DNA of 64,000 bases from Actinomyces weissii. GTDB taxonomy: Bacteria; Actinomycetota; Actinomycetes; Actinomycetales; Actinomycetaceae. Below are positions 42,060-52,359 of the stretch, in pieces. The notes under the pieces are model-generated. The model saw only the letters and a list, made by a program, of their open reading frames with translations. It was not told the DNA's origin and searched no databases. How positions within the stretch are numbered: position 1 is the stretch's first letter; each line of letters starts with the position of its first letter. A program made the position numbers and the translations under genes. Location: assembly GCF_016598775.1 (NCBI RefSeq), contig NZ_CP066802.1, positions 2,500,182-2,564,181 on the forward strand, in the 5' to 3' direction.

Positions 42060-44636
42060 ATGGTCGTGGGGCCCACCGCACGCCACCCGGTCAGCTCCTG
42101 GTCCGCTGGGCTGAACGGGACCGTGTCCCGACGGCGTCGCCCGCTGCGGCTCAGGCTGGTCCTGATGCTGCTGGCGGTAGCGGCCCTGGTGCTGGCTCCG
42201 GCCCTGAGCCCCCCGGTGGTCCTGGCGGCGCCCGCCGTCCCGCTGCCCCCGCAGACCAACCTGCCGGTCACTGAGGGGCAGGTCACCGCCTCTCTGGACA
42301 GCCTGGCCCCGGAGGTCCTCAGCGGCGGGGAGGACCTAGTGGTCACCGGGACCATCGCCAACGGCACCACGACGCCGCTGACGGACCCGGTGCTGGTGGT
42401 GCAGGTGCAGCAGTCCACGCCGGTGTCCGCCTCTGAGTTGAGCAGCTGGCTGGCGGGCAACCGGGACGTCTACCTGCGCACCGCCCTGATCGAGACCCTG
42501 CCGGCCACGATCCAGCCCGGTGAGAGCACCGGCTTCTCCCTGACGGTACCTGCCGCCTCCCTGCCCTTGAGTGACCCGGGTCAGTGGGGGCCGCGCGGGG
42601 TGCAGGTAGCGGTCACCCAGGACCACGTCAGCCTGGCCGCCGACCGCAGCTACCTGCTGTGGCAGCAGGCTGACGAGACCCAGCCGACCGGTGTGCTGGC
42701 CCTGCTCCCGGTGACGGCCTCACCGGCAGAGCTGCAGGTGCTGAGCAGGCTCAAGGAGCCTAGGTGGAGTCCGCCGGAGCCTTCCGCCACCGCCGCCCCC
42801 GGCACCCCGTCCCCCGGCCAGACGGCGGAGGCGTCCCCCAGTGCAGGCCCGGCCCAGACCCCTGAGCCGGGGACGCCCGCGGCCACCGCCGCCCCGGAGG
42901 CCCCCCAGGAGCCGGTGGAGGCAGACGCCCTGCTGACGGCGATGGTGACCCGGATGACGGCCCTGCTGGAGCTGGCGCAGCCGGGTGTGGTGCTGGGGGT
43001 GGACCCGGCGGTGCTGGAGGTGCTGGGTGTCCTGCAGGAGGAGCCTGCGGCGGCAGCAGACAGCACCCCGGCCCCGGCCGTCGGCGCCCCGGACTCCCCG
43101 GCCCCTGAGGGCGGTGTGCAGGCCACCGCCGTCGCCCCGGGTGGCGAGCAGCCGGAGCAAGGCGCCAGCGCCCAGCCCAGCCCGGCTCCCTCAGGCAGCC
43201 CGGCGCCGTCTCCCACAGCCAGCCCGGGCAGCAAGGCCGCCCCCTCACCAGTGGCGGTGCTGCGGGAGAGGCTGGTAGCAGCTGTCGCGGCCGGTGACGT
43301 GGTGGCCCTGCCCTGGGCCGACGCCGACGAGGCCGCCCTGGCCCACGCTGGTGAGTCCACCTTGCTAGCGCAGGCGCACAGCCGGGCCGATGCCTCGGCG
43401 CTGGCGGGGCTCGGGGCACGGCGGGACGTGTCCTGGCCAGCCGCCACGGCCCTGGACCAGCAGACGCTCAGCGCCCTGCCCGCCAGCTCCACCCTAGTGC
43501 TCGCACCCCCCGGCAGCCTGGAGGTCAGTGAGGACCTGACCTACACGCCCTCTGGGCTGACCACCGTGGAAGGCCGGGTGCTGCTGCTGCCCGACACCGC
43601 GGCATGCGCCAGCATCAAGGCTGTCCTGCCTCCTGGCGCCGGGGTGGTGGACCCAGCCAGGGCGAGCCTCAACGAGCTGGACTCGCGCCAGCTGCTGCGC
43701 GCGCAGACGGCGATCATGGCCCGCCAGCTGCCGCTGCTCAGCCGTGACCTGGTGGTCAGCGTGGACCGGGTCACCGCCACCGGCACCGACCCGCAGGTGC
43801 TAGGAGCCCGCCTGCAGGCCCTGACCAGCTCGCCCTGGACCGTGCCCCTGGGGCTGGAGGACCTGCGCCAGCACGCCGCGGTCATCTCCCAGACCAGCAG
43901 GGGCTCCTGGCCCCGTGAGGTGCAACGGACGCCTTTGGGGCAGGCCTCCCCGGAGGGCAACGAGATCTCCGTGGAGGAGCTGGCCGCGGCCCGGGACTCG
44001 GCCACGACCCTGGCCGCGGTGGGCTCCACGGTACCCAGTCCGGGGGAGCTGCTGGGCCAGGAGGCTGAGGTGGTCGCCTGGGCCGTCTCCTCGGCCTGGC
44101 GGGCGGACCCGGCCCTGCGGGGCCAGATGCTCAGCCAGGTGCAGGACAGCGCGCAGCAGCTGCGCACGGCGATCAACCCGCAGCCCTCCTCCACCATCAA
44201 CCTCATCAGCCAGCAGGCCAACCTGCCGGTACGCATCGGCTCCAGCCTGACGCAGGACGCGACCGTCCAGGTCACCCTGGAGTCCTCCTCCACCCGTCTG
44301 CAGCCGGACGGGCCGGTGACCGCCACCATCCCGGCCAGCGGGGAGGCCATGGTGCTGGTGCCGGTCAAGGCGGTGGGCTCTGGCGACGTCATGCTGACCA
44401 TCAACGTCAAGGCGCCTGACGGCTCTCAGGTCAGCACCCCGGCGACCGTGCACATCCGCGTCCACGCGGAGTGGGAGTCTCTGGGCACCCGGGTGCTAAC
44501 TGGCGTACTGGTGGTGCTGCTGGTGGTAGGCGTGATCCGTACCGTGCGTCGTGGCCGCCGCAGCAGCGGCTTGCAACAGGCCGGTGGTGGCCCTGACAGT
44601 CCTGGCCCTTTGACTCTGCGAGAGGACCCCCTATGA
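42060..44636 (+). CDS. DUF6049 family secreted/membrane protein
   Basis: 858 residues beginning directly after the NUDIX stop. Hydrophobic signal/anchor at residues 28-57, a long extracytoplasmic region with a Pro/Ala/Ser-rich linker (about 235-400), and a C-terminal TM helix (GVLVVLLVVGVIRTVRRGRR, about 818-838). It always precedes murJ in actinobacteria and may act in envelope assembly; molecular role unknown. Overlaps murJ by four bases. Confidence 0.85.
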   Translation: MVVGPTARHPVSSWSAGLNGTVSRRRRPLRLRLVLMLLAVAALVLAPALSPPVVLAAPAVPLPPQTNLPVTEGQVTASLDSLAPEVLSGGEDLVVTGTIANGTTTPLTDPVLVVQVQQSTPVSASELSSWLAGNRDVYLRTALIETLPATIQPGESTGFSLTVPAASLPLSDPGQWGPRGVQVAVTQDHVSLAADRSYLLWQQADETQPTGVLALLPVTASPAELQVLSRLKEPRWSPPEPSATAAPGTPSPGQTAEASPSAGPAQTPEPGTPAATAAPEAPQEPVEADALLTAMVTRMTALLELAQPGVVLGVDPAVLEVLGVLQEEPAAAADSTPAPAVGAPDSPAPEGGVQATAVAPGGEQPEQGASAQPSPAPSGSPAPSPTASPGSKAAPSPVAVLRERLVAAVAAGDVVALPWADADEAALAHAGESTLLAQAHSRADASALAGLGARRDVSWPAATALDQQTLSALPASSTLVLAPPGSLEVSEDLTYTPSGLTTVEGRVLLLPDTAACASIKAVLPPGAGVVDPARASLNELDSRQLLRAQTAIMARQLPLLSRDLVVSVDRVTATGTDPQVLGARLQALTSSPWTVPLGLEDLRQHAAVISQTSRGSWPREVQRTPLGQASPEGNEISVEELAAARDSATTLAAVGSTVPSPGELLGQEAEVVAWAVSSAWRADPALRGQMLSQVQDSAQQLRTAINPQPSSTINLISQQANLPVRIGSSLTQDATVQVTLESSSTRLQPDGPVTATIPASGEAMVLVPVKAVGSGDVMLTINVKAPDGSQVSTPATVHIRVHAEWESLGTRVLTGVLVVLLVVGVIRTVRRGRRSSGLQQAGGGPDSPGPLTLREDPL

Positions 44637-47600
44637 GCGGACAGAAGCAAGCGGACTTAGGGCGCAAGGCTTCCCTGGCACGTTCCTCAGCGATCATGTT
44701 CGCAGGCACCCTGGTGTCTCGGCTGCTCGGCTTCGTCCGCAACGCCCTGGTGGTGGTGGCCCTGGGGGCGACCGCCTCCGGCGCGGCAGACGCCTTCAAC
44801 ACAGCCAACGCCCTGCCCACCCAGCTGTACAACCTGCTCCTGGGCGGGATCCTCAACGCCGTGCTGGTGCCGCAGATCGTGCGCGCGCTGCGCCAGGACA
44901 ACGGCGACGACGTCGTCAACCGGCTGCTCACGGCGGCTGGTGCCCTGGTAGCCGGGGTGACGGCGGTGATGACGATCGCCTCCCCGCTGGTGGTGCTGCT
45001 GTACGCCTCCGGCCTGGGGCGCTGGCAGCCACTGGCGGTGGCCTTCACCTTCTGGTGCATGCCCCAGGTCTTCTTCTACGGCCTGACCGCCCTGTGGGGC
45101 CAGGTGCTCAACGCCAAGGAGCACTTCGGCCCCTATATGTGGGCCCCGGTGGTCAACAACGTGATCGCCATCCTGTCACTGCTGGCCTACGTGCGGCTGT
45201 ACGGCGCCTATGCGGCCGGGGGTGAGCCGCAGGCCTGGGACGGCATGCGTATCGCCGTGATCGCGGGGGGCGCGACCCTGGGGATCGTGCTGCAGGCGCT
45301 CACCTTGTACCTGCCGCTACGGCGCACCGGCTTCCGCCCCAAGCTGGTCTGGGGGGTGCGCGGGATCGGCCTGCGGGAGACCTCGATCGTGGCCTCCTGG
45401 GCGCTGGCGGGCGTGCTGGTGACCGGTCTGGCGGATATCGCCTGGACCAACCTGGGCTCGGCGGCGGTGACGGAGGCGGAGCGGGCGGCGGCCTCCGGGC
45501 TGATCATCCCCTCCACCACCATGTGGAACAACGCCCAGCTGATCTACGTGCTGCCCCAGTCGCTGGTGACCACCTCCATCATCACCGCCCTATTCACCCG
45601 TATGAGCGTGAAGGCGGCGGAGCGTGACGGGGCGGGGGTACGTGACGACTTCTCCCTGGGGGCCCGCTCGGTGGCGGTGTTCACCATGCTGGCCACCGTG
45701 GGCATCGGGGTGCTGGCCACCCCGGCGCTGCAGGCCTTCGTGCCGACGCTGTCCCTGGCGGAGGCGCAGGCCAGCGCGCCGATGCTGGTGGCCCTGGCCC
45801 TGGGGATCGTGCCGCAGGGACTGTGGTTCACGGCCCAGCGGGTGCTGCTGGCCTACACCGACACCCGGCGCCTGTTCTGGGCCTACGTGCCGGTGGGCAC
45901 GGTGCCTATCGTGGCGGCCTTCCTGATCCACGCGGTGGCTCCGGCCCAGCACTGGATGACCTTGGCCGCCTTGGTCAACACCTTGTGCCACGTGATCGGC
46001 CTGGCGATCTGCGTGCCCTTTATGCGCCGCTACCTGCCTGACCTTGACAGTGCGCGGATCGCCCGCACCCACCTGCGCCTGGGTGTCGCTGCGGTGGCTG
46101 CGGCCCTGGTAGGCACGGGGATACGCAGCCTGATCGGGCCTGCGGACGGCTCCCTGACGGGGCGTCGCCCGGTGGACGCCTTGGTGACCATCCTGGTGGT
46201 GGCTGTGGTGATGACCGTGGTCTACCTGCTGGTGGCGGCCTGGGCCAAGGTGGAGGAGCTGTCGGTGGCTACGGGGCCGGCGGCCCGGATCCTGCGCAAG
46301 GTGGGGCGGCTGCTGGGGCCTGCGGGCGGTCCGGTGCTGGCGCTGGCTGAGCGCCTGGCCCCGGTGGAGGTGCGGGTGCCCGCCTCGGTACCGGTTCCTG
46401 CCGTCGCACCGGCAGCGGTGCCGGGGGCCGGGACGGGGGCGGCCACCGTTCCAGGGGCCCGCCGCACAACAGAGACCGTTTTGCAACCTAGCGCTACGAT
46501 GGGTCTAGATTCTCGGGGCGAGAGAGAGGGCCGTGGGGTGGACGAGGGCAAGCCAATCGGTTCAGGCCGCTATCGGGTCCTGGACACTCTTCCGACGACC
46601 CTGCCTCATATCATTCGTCACCGCGGCAAGGACACGATCCTGGACCGTGACGTGACCATCCTGATGCTCACCCCGGCCACGGCCCACCGTGAGGAGGTGC
46701 TCAGCGCCGCAGCCCGGGCGGTGCTGGTGGACGACCGGCGCTGCCAGCGCATCTACGACGTCGACCAGGGCCGGGAGGCGTTTATCGTCTCCGAGCCGAT
46801 CTCCGGGGTTACCCTGCCGCGCCTGGTGGAGCAGGGGCTACCAGCCTCCCAGGCCCGCGCGATCATCGGGGAGGCGGCGCAGGCCCTGGCTTCCGCCTCG
46901 GAGCGCAACCTGCACCACCTGGTGCTGCAGCCGGAGTCGGTGCGGGTGGACGCCCACGGCCAGGTCAAGGTCACCGGCGTGGGGATCGACGGCGCGGCCC
47001 GGGGCATGGACTCGCGCTTCCGCAGCCCGCTGCTGGCTGACAAGGATGACGCCAAGGCCCTGGTCGAGCTGCTCTACTACGCCGTCACCGGCCGGTGGCC
47101 GGGCAAGCGCTCGGGAGTGCGCCCTGCCCCGCGGCGGGGTGGGATGCCGGTGCCTCCTTCGGAGATCGCCTCCGGAGTAGCACCTGAGATTGACGCCCTG
47201 TGCGAGCGGGTGTGGAAGGACGACGTGCCCCGCTCCGCCGCGGAGGTGGCTGCCCTGCTGGAGCCCTGGCCCCAGGTGCAGGCCCCGAAGGTGCCGCCAC
47301 GACCTCGTCCGGCCCAGGGGCCCGCGAGCCCTCCGGCAGCTTCCGGCGCCCCGGCGCGGACTGTGACTGGGTCCAGGCAGCCAGGTCCCCAGCACCAGGA
47401 GCCCGCAGCAAGCCCCTTGTCAGGGGCGGGCGCCTTGGTGTCCGCCAGTGCCGCTGCTGTGGGAGCCGGGGCCGCAGCAGCCGCCAGCACTATGGCGGGG
47501 GCCACCCGCAGCTTCCTGACCAGGTTCAACCGTTCCCGGCGCACGGAGACGCTGCCGGCTGGCGCGCCGCGAGACCCGGCGCCCTACGCGTCTGCAGGGG

Positions 47601-48688
47601 CAGCGAGCGCCCCGGCAGACGCTGCTCCCGTGGCTGCTGACCCCGTAGCCGCTGGCACGGCAGCTGCTGACACGATGGCCGCCCCGCAACCTGGCGGCAC
47701 AACCCCGCTTCCGGCACAGCCCACACCACTGCCCGGGGCGCCCTCACCTGGGGTGGAGAGGTCGCAGCAGGTCCCACCGACCGCAGCGGCCTGGTCCGCC
47801 AGCCCGCAGGTCGCACCGGCCCAGCCGTATGAGTCCCCGGCGACGTCGGCCCATGCCTACCCCGTCGAGGCCGCCACCCCGCAGGCCACGGGACCCAGCC
47901 CCCAGGAGGGGGCCCCAGGCGGCCCGGGCTCCACCCGGATCGTGGACATCGACTCTGTGCAGGCTGAGGTGCACGGGCCTGTGGCCGTCAGCTCCGAGCT
48001 GACCAACGTGGGGCCGGAGGGCCCGGCTCTCCTGGAGGAGGACGCCAGCTTCGAGGACCTGGTCAGCGGCGAGGACGAAGACACCAAGCGCAGCACCAAC
48101 GGCGTACTGATCGCCATCGGCGTCGCGGTGCTGCTGGTAGTGGCCCTGGCGATCGCCAACCTGCTGGACCTGGCCCGGGTGCCGCTGACCGACCAGGAGA
48201 TCCCGGCGGCCAAGACGGTTCCCTCCCAGAGTGCAGCCGCCGGCGAGGGCAGCGACCAGGCTCCAGCGGCCACGCCGGTCATCGCGGCGGTCCAGGTCCT
48301 GGACGGCGACGAGCACCCGGAGCTGGCCAGTGCCATCACCGACGGCGACCCGGCCACCGACTGGTACACCCGCTTCTACAACGACCCCAAGATCTCCAAC
48401 AACGGTAAGGCGGGGATCGGGGTGGCGCTCAAGCTCCAGGCCCCGGCCACCGTAAGCTCCGTCGAGCTGCAAGGGACGGCAGCTGGTGGGCACTTCCAGC
48501 TGCGCAGCACGACGGCGGAGGACCCGGCCGGGGGCAGCCTCTTGGCAGAGGGGGCCTTTGTGGGAGGTACGACCCAGGTCTCCGTCTCACCAACCCAGGC
48601 CGAGTCCATAGTGCTTTGGGTCACGGAGATGCCGCGCACCGGCAACGGGGAGAACCGTGTGACCCTTGCAGGGGTAACGATTCGCTGA
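44633..48688 (+). CDS. murJ: MurJ lipid II flippase fused to a pseudokinase and discoidin-like domain
   Basis: 1351 residues. Residues about 10-560 are a MurJ/MviN domain of about 14 TM segments, starting SSAIMFAGTLVSRLLGFVRNALVVVALG. A kinase-like domain (about 637-880; IGSGRYRVLDTL, RDVTILML, HLVLQPESVRVD) lacks the catalytic HRD and DFG residues. A long Ala/Pro-rich linker, a TM helix (about 1160-1180) and an extracellular discoidin/NPCBM-like beta domain (about 1215-1351) follow. Mycobacterial MviN has the same layout and its pseudokinase binds an FHA protein when phosphorylated. It flips lipid II for peptidoglycan synthesis. Confidence 0.9.
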   Translation: MSGQKQADLGRKASLARSSAIMFAGTLVSRLLGFVRNALVVVALGATASGAADAFNTANALPTQLYNLLLGGILNAVLVPQIVRALRQDNGDDVVNRLLTAAGALVAGVTAVMTIASPLVVLLYASGLGRWQPLAVAFTFWCMPQVFFYGLTALWGQVLNAKEHFGPYMWAPVVNNVIAILSLLAYVRLYGAYAAGGEPQAWDGMRIAVIAGGATLGIVLQALTLYLPLRRTGFRPKLVWGVRGIGLRETSIVASWALAGVLVTGLADIAWTNLGSAAVTEAERAAASGLIIPSTTMWNNAQLIYVLPQSLVTTSIITALFTRMSVKAAERDGAGVRDDFSLGARSVAVFTMLATVGIGVLATPALQAFVPTLSLAEAQASAPMLVALALGIVPQGLWFTAQRVLLAYTDTRRLFWAYVPVGTVPIVAAFLIHAVAPAQHWMTLAALVNTLCHVIGLAICVPFMRRYLPDLDSARIARTHLRLGVAAVAAALVGTGIRSLIGPADGSLTGRRPVDALVTILVVAVVMTVVYLLVAAWAKVEELSVATGPAARILRKVGRLLGPAGGPVLALAERLAPVEVRVPASVPVPAVAPAAVPGAGTGAATVPGARRTTETVLQPSATMGLDSRGEREGRGVDEGKPIGSGRYRVLDTLPTTLPHIIRHRGKDTILDRDVTILMLTPATAHREEVLSAAARAVLVDDRRCQRIYDVDQGREAFIVSEPISGVTLPRLVEQGLPASQARAIIGEAAQALASASERNLHHLVLQPESVRVDAHGQVKVTGVGIDGAARGMDSRFRSPLLADKDDAKALVELLYYAVTGRWPGKRSGVRPAPRRGGMPVPPSEIASGVAPEIDALCERVWKDDVPRSAAEVAALLEPWPQVQAPKVPPRPRPAQGPASPPAASGAPARTVTGSRQPGPQHQEPAASPLSGAGALVSASAAAVGAGAAAAASTMAGATRSFLTRFNRSRRTETLPAGAPRDPAPYASAGAASAPADAAPVAADPVAAGTAAADTMAAPQPGGTTPLPAQPTPLPGAPSPGVERSQQVPPTAAAWSASPQVAPAQPYESPATSAHAYPVEAATPQATGPSPQEGAPGGPGSTRIVDIDSVQAEVHGPVAVSSELTNVGPEGPALLEEDASFEDLVSGEDEDTKRSTNGVLIAIGVAVLLVVALAIANLLDLARVPLTDQEIPAAKTVPSQSAAAGEGSDQAPAATPVIAAVQVLDGDEHPELASAITDGDPATDWYTRFYNDPKISNNGKAGIGVALKLQAPATVSSVELQGTAAGGHFQLRSTTAEDPAGGSLLAEGAFVGGTTQVSVSPTQAESIVLWVTEMPRTGNGENRVTLAGVTIR

Positions 48689-48756
48689 GCCTGGAACAAC
48701 TTGAGGCCGCTGGTGGTTAGGGAGACGGATACACCCCCGACCACCTGAGGATGACC

Positions 48757-49683
48757 ATGATCCACGACCTCGTTATTATCGGCTCCGGTCCCGCTGGTTA
48801 CACTGCCGCGATCTACGCGGCCCGCGCAGGCTTGGCCCCGGTGGTCCTGGCCGGCTCCGTCTCTGCCGGTGGCGCGCTGATGACCACCACCGAGGTGGAG
48901 AACTACCCCGGTTTCGCGGAGGGCATCATGGGCCCAGAGCTCATGACCCGTATGCAGGAGCAGGCTGAGCGCTTCGGGGCCGACGTCCGTTACGAGGACG
49001 TCACTGCGGTAGAGCTGCGGGGAGAGGTCAAGCAGGTGACCACGGAGGAGGGGGTCTACCAGGCTCGCACCGTGATCGTGTCCACCGGCTCGGAGTACCG
49101 CAAGCTAGGTCTGGAGGGCGAGGAGCGTCTTTCAGGCTACGGCGTGTCATACTGCGCCACCTGTGACGGGTTCTTCTTCAAGAACCGGGACATTGTCGTG
49201 GTAGGGGGCGGGGACTCAGCCATGGAGGAGGCCACCTTCCTCAGCCGCTTCGCCCGTTCGGTCACCGTGGTGCACCGCCGGGACCAGCTGCGAGCCAGTG
49301 CGGCAATGGCGGCCCGGGCCAAGGCCGATCCGAAGATCACTTTTGCCTGGAACTCTCAGGTGGTGGCGTTGCACGGTGAGGACTCACTGACCTCAGTCAC
49401 CTTGCGTGACACGGTCACGGGCGAGGAGCGGGAGCTGGCAGCCAACGGCCTGTTCGTGGCTATTGGCCAGCTGCCGCGTACTGATCTGGTCAAGGACGTG
49501 CTGGAGCTGGACGACAAGGGCTACATCAAGGTGGAGGCCCCCAGTCAGCGCACCGCCATCCCGGGCGTGTTCGCCTGTGGGGACGTCGCCGACCCGGTCT
49601 ACCAGCAGGCGGTTACGGCGGCTGGTTCGGGATGCCGTGCCGCCCTGGACGTGGAGGCGTACCTGACCACCTTGGCGTCCTGA
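48757..49683 (+). CDS. trxB: Thioredoxin reductase
   Basis: 308 residues. FAD-binding GSGPAGYTAAIYAARAG at the N-terminus, redox centre YCATCDGFFF (about residue 133), NADPH-binding VVVGGGDSAMEEATFLSRF and FACGDVADPVYQQAVTAAGSG. ATG 48757 is preferred because GAGG lies six bases upstream; ATG 48751 is in frame. Reduces thioredoxin, whose gene follows. Confidence 0.95.
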   Translation: MIHDLVIIGSGPAGYTAAIYAARAGLAPVVLAGSVSAGGALMTTTEVENYPGFAEGIMGPELMTRMQEQAERFGADVRYEDVTAVELRGEVKQVTTEEGVYQARTVIVSTGSEYRKLGLEGEERLSGYGVSYCATCDGFFFKNRDIVVVGGGDSAMEEATFLSRFARSVTVVHRRDQLRASAAMAARAKADPKITFAWNSQVVALHGEDSLTSVTLRDTVTGEERELAANGLFVAIGQLPRTDLVKDVLELDDKGYIKVEAPSQRTAIPGVFACGDVADPVYQQAVTAAGSGCRAALDVEAYLTTLAS

Positions 49684-49699
49684 CGATGCTCTGGGATGC

Positions 49700-49741
49700 T
49701 GGGGTGGTTGCCTGGTCCTGCCGGAGCAGGTAACCACCCCA
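49700..49741 (+). terminator. Hairpin between trxB and trxA
   Basis: TGGGGTGGTTGCCTG pairs with CAGGTAACCACCCCA (one mismatch). It would reduce read-through into trxA. Confidence 0.7.
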
Positions 49742-49788
49742 GATCTTTGTCAGGACATATATCTTGTCCCTGAGCCTAGGAGCAACCC

Positions 49789-50115
49789 ATGCCGCACTGC
49801 AAAGCCTTACGCGGGGACGACTTTGAGGTAGCTGTTGCTGCCAGCGAGCTGCCCGTGGTGGTGGACTTCTGGGCCGCCTGGTGCGGCCCCTGCCGCCAGA
49901 TCGCGCCGGCGGTGGAGGAGCTGGCCCAGGAGATGCAGGCGCAGGCACGCTTCTACAAGGTGGATGTGGATGCCAACCCGGATATCGCACGGATGCACGG
50001 CATAAAGACCATTCCCACCTTCCTGGTCTTTCGGGGTAACCAGGTGGTGCACCGTTTCGGTGGGGCACGGCCCAAGGCCGCCATGCGCCAGGAGATTCTT
50101 CGGACCCTGCGCTGA
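49789..50115 (+). CDS. trxA: Thioredoxin
   Basis: 108 residues, ATG 49789 with CTAGGAG upstream. Active site DFWAAWCGPCRQIAPAVEEL (Cys near residues 32 and 35) and the cis-Pro loop IKTIPTFLVF. Standard cytoplasmic disulfide reductant. A parS site follows the stop by nine bases. Confidence 0.96.
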   Translation: MPHCKALRGDDFEVAVAASELPVVVDFWAAWCGPCRQIAPAVEELAQEMQAQARFYKVDVDANPDIARMHGIKTIPTFLVFRGNQVVHRFGGARPKAAMRQEILRTLR

Positions 50116-50123
50116 GTCTGCTG

Positions 50124-50137
50124 GTTTCACGTGAAAC
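50124..50137. other. parS: parS site 1
   Basis: Perfect GTTTCACGTGAAAC, inside a longer palindrome (GCTGG...CCAGC, 50120-50141) that may also end trxA transcription. Confidence 0.93.
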
Positions 50138-50386
50138 CAGCGGGGCTACGGTCAGCAGACGGTACTGGCTGGGTTGCTGGAGTAAGGGCTCGTCCGCGGG
50201 TGGCGCAGCCGTTGCAGGGTAGGGCAACGGCACGGCGATGCGGGAAGGTACTGAGCCGCTATCCGTCTTAGGTGGCAACTGCCTGACGGTGAGGCGGAGG
50301 TTTCAGAGGACGACAGCCTTACCGGTCGCTTGTAGCTGGCAACTAGAATCGTCATCGCAAGCAGCCGGCACAAAGACAGGACGGAC

Positions 50387-51814
50387 ATGCAGTTCATCTC
50401 CACCCGCGGCGGTATGCGCCCCAAGAGCTTCACGGAGATCCTTCTCGATGGGCTGGCACCCGACGGCGGACTGGTGGTGCCTGAGTCGCTGCCTGCTTTG
50501 AGTGCCGCACAGATCGAGTCCTGGCGCGCTCTCAGCTACCCGGAGCTGGCCGCGCAGGTGATCGGCTTGTTCGCCACCGACATCCCCGCAGACAGGCTCC
50601 TGGAGCTGACCCGGGAGGCATATGGTCCGTCACGCTTCCCGGAGACTGTGGTTCCGGTGAAGCTGCTTGGAGAGTCTCTGGGCCTGATAGGTCTTTCCGA
50701 GGGTCCGACCATGGCCTTCAAAGACCTGGCTATGCAGTTCCTGGGGCAGGCTGTCCCATACGTGCTGTCCCTGAGGGGCGGGGTGCTCAATATCCTGGGG
50801 GCCACCAGCGGGGACACCGGTTCCGCGGCCGAGCACGCCTTCCGCAGCAGCCCAGGCGTGTCCGTCTTTATGCTCTCCCCGGCAGGCCGGATGAGCGACG
50901 TGCAACGGGCCCAGATGTACTCACTGACCGAGCCTAGTATCCACAACATCGCCGTCCAGGGGGTATTCGACGACTGCCAGAACCTGGTAAAGGAGCTTAA
51001 CGCCGACGCCGTCTTCAAGGAGCGCCACAGCCTGGGAGCTGTAAACTCCATCAACTTTGGGCGTATTGCCGCCCAGTGCGTCTACTACTTCTGGAGCTGG
51101 CTGCGGGTCACGGATCGTCTGATCCCAGAGGAGCGGGCCGCCCAGTGGCAGGAGCCGCGGTTCTCCTTTGCGGTGCCCTCAGGCAACTTTGGCAACATCT
51201 ACGCTGGGCACCTGGCTAGACGCCTTGGTCTGCCTATCCGCCGTCTGATCCTGGCCACCAATGAGAACAACGTGCTGGAGGAGTTCTTCCGCACGGGGGT
51301 CTACCGGCCTCGCTCCGGCGCAGACACCTTGGCTACCTCTAGCCCGTCCATGGACATTTCCAAGGCCTCCAACCTAGAGCGTTTCCTGTGGGAGTTGCTA
51401 GGGCCGCAGGACTTCCTGAGCGCCTGGCAGGAGCTGGAGGCCACCGGGCAGCTGGACCTTTCCGCCCAGCAGGAGCGCCTGGTCAAGGAGCTTGGTTTCG
51501 CCGCCTCCACCTCCACCCACCGTGCCCGCCTCTCAGCGATATCTGCTGCGTACCAGGAGCACCAGGTGCTTATCGACCCGCACACGGCTGACGGTTGGAC
51601 CGCAGCGCAGCGCCTGGTGGAGCCGGGTGAGACAGTGCTGGTCATGGAGACCGCCAAGCCCGCCAAGTTCGGGCAGACCGTCTCGGAGGCCCTGGGCGTT
51701 GAGGTAGCCGTATCTGCCGAGCTGGAGGAGCTGCTATCCCTGCCGCAGCAGGTGGAGGAGATCCCTAACGACCCGGCGGTGCTTAGGCGCATCATCTCTG
51801 AACGCGCGCTCTAG
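50387..51814 (+). CDS. thrC: Threonine synthase
   Basis: 475 residues. N-terminal MQFISTRGG and DGLAPDGGLVVPE typify the longer (fungal/enterobacterial-type) threonine synthase. The PLP Lys is in PTMAFKDLAMQFLG (about residue 110), and ILGATSGDTGSAAEHAF binds the cofactor phosphate. Converts O-phosphohomoserine to threonine. Stands alone between parS sites. Confidence 0.95.
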   Translation: MQFISTRGGMRPKSFTEILLDGLAPDGGLVVPESLPALSAAQIESWRALSYPELAAQVIGLFATDIPADRLLELTREAYGPSRFPETVVPVKLLGESLGLIGLSEGPTMAFKDLAMQFLGQAVPYVLSLRGGVLNILGATSGDTGSAAEHAFRSSPGVSVFMLSPAGRMSDVQRAQMYSLTEPSIHNIAVQGVFDDCQNLVKELNADAVFKERHSLGAVNSINFGRIAAQCVYYFWSWLRVTDRLIPEERAAQWQEPRFSFAVPSGNFGNIYAGHLARRLGLPIRRLILATNENNVLEEFFRTGVYRPRSGADTLATSSPSMDISKASNLERFLWELLGPQDFLSAWQELEATGQLDLSAQQERLVKELGFAASTSTHRARLSAISAAYQEHQVLIDPHTADGWTAAQRLVEPGETVLVMETAKPAKFGQTVSEALGVEVAVSAELEELLSLPQQVEEIPNDPAVLRRIISERAL

Positions 51815-51820
51815 CCCCTG

Positions 51821-51897
51821 CTCCGCGAGACCGGGACATCGGTACCGCGAGACCGGGACATATGGCTCGCGAGACCGGTTAGGTACTCCTTAGTTTG
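51821..51897. repeat. GCGAGACCGGGACAT element, copy 2
   Basis: CCGCGAGACCGGGACAT occurs at 51822 and again at 51844, then ATGGCTCGCGAGACCGGT, as in the copy at 17321. Three GCGAGACCGG units in all. It marks the left border of the parS island. Confidence 0.65.
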
Positions 51898-52345
51898 GTG
51901 CCTGCCGTCCCGAGGGGCGGCAGTAGACCGACTCAGATACAAGAGCTGGCAAGTAGACAGGGTTAAGTACAGCGGTTATCCGCACCACCGTGTCTCTGAT
52001 ACCAGAACGCAGCATGGCTCCCTGTGATGTGGAACTTGAGAAGTGAAACGAGAACCATCAGCAGGGGCCTCCCTACAGCACGTAAGGATGCTGAGTTCTA
52101 ACACCGGGTCTGAATACCGCTGTGGTCCAGTCAGGCAACTGCCTCATCTCGGGAGCCTTGTGCATATCAGAACCACCCACTCCGGCACCGAAAGCGCATA
52201 CCGAGCAGGTCCGCATCACCTTCAAGCAAGCCACGGTCACTGGAGCGACTGCTCCGGCCGTCTGTACGGGCTCGCTCCCGGGACTCCGCTAACAGCTACC
52301 CTGATCTGGCCCGCAAGGGTGCCGACTTCGCCGCACCCTTGCCTG

Positions 52346-52359
52346 GTTTCACGTGAAAC
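52346..52359. other. parS: parS site 2
   Basis: Perfect GTTTCACGTGAAAC at the end of the first 240-bp repeat unit. Confidence 0.93.
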
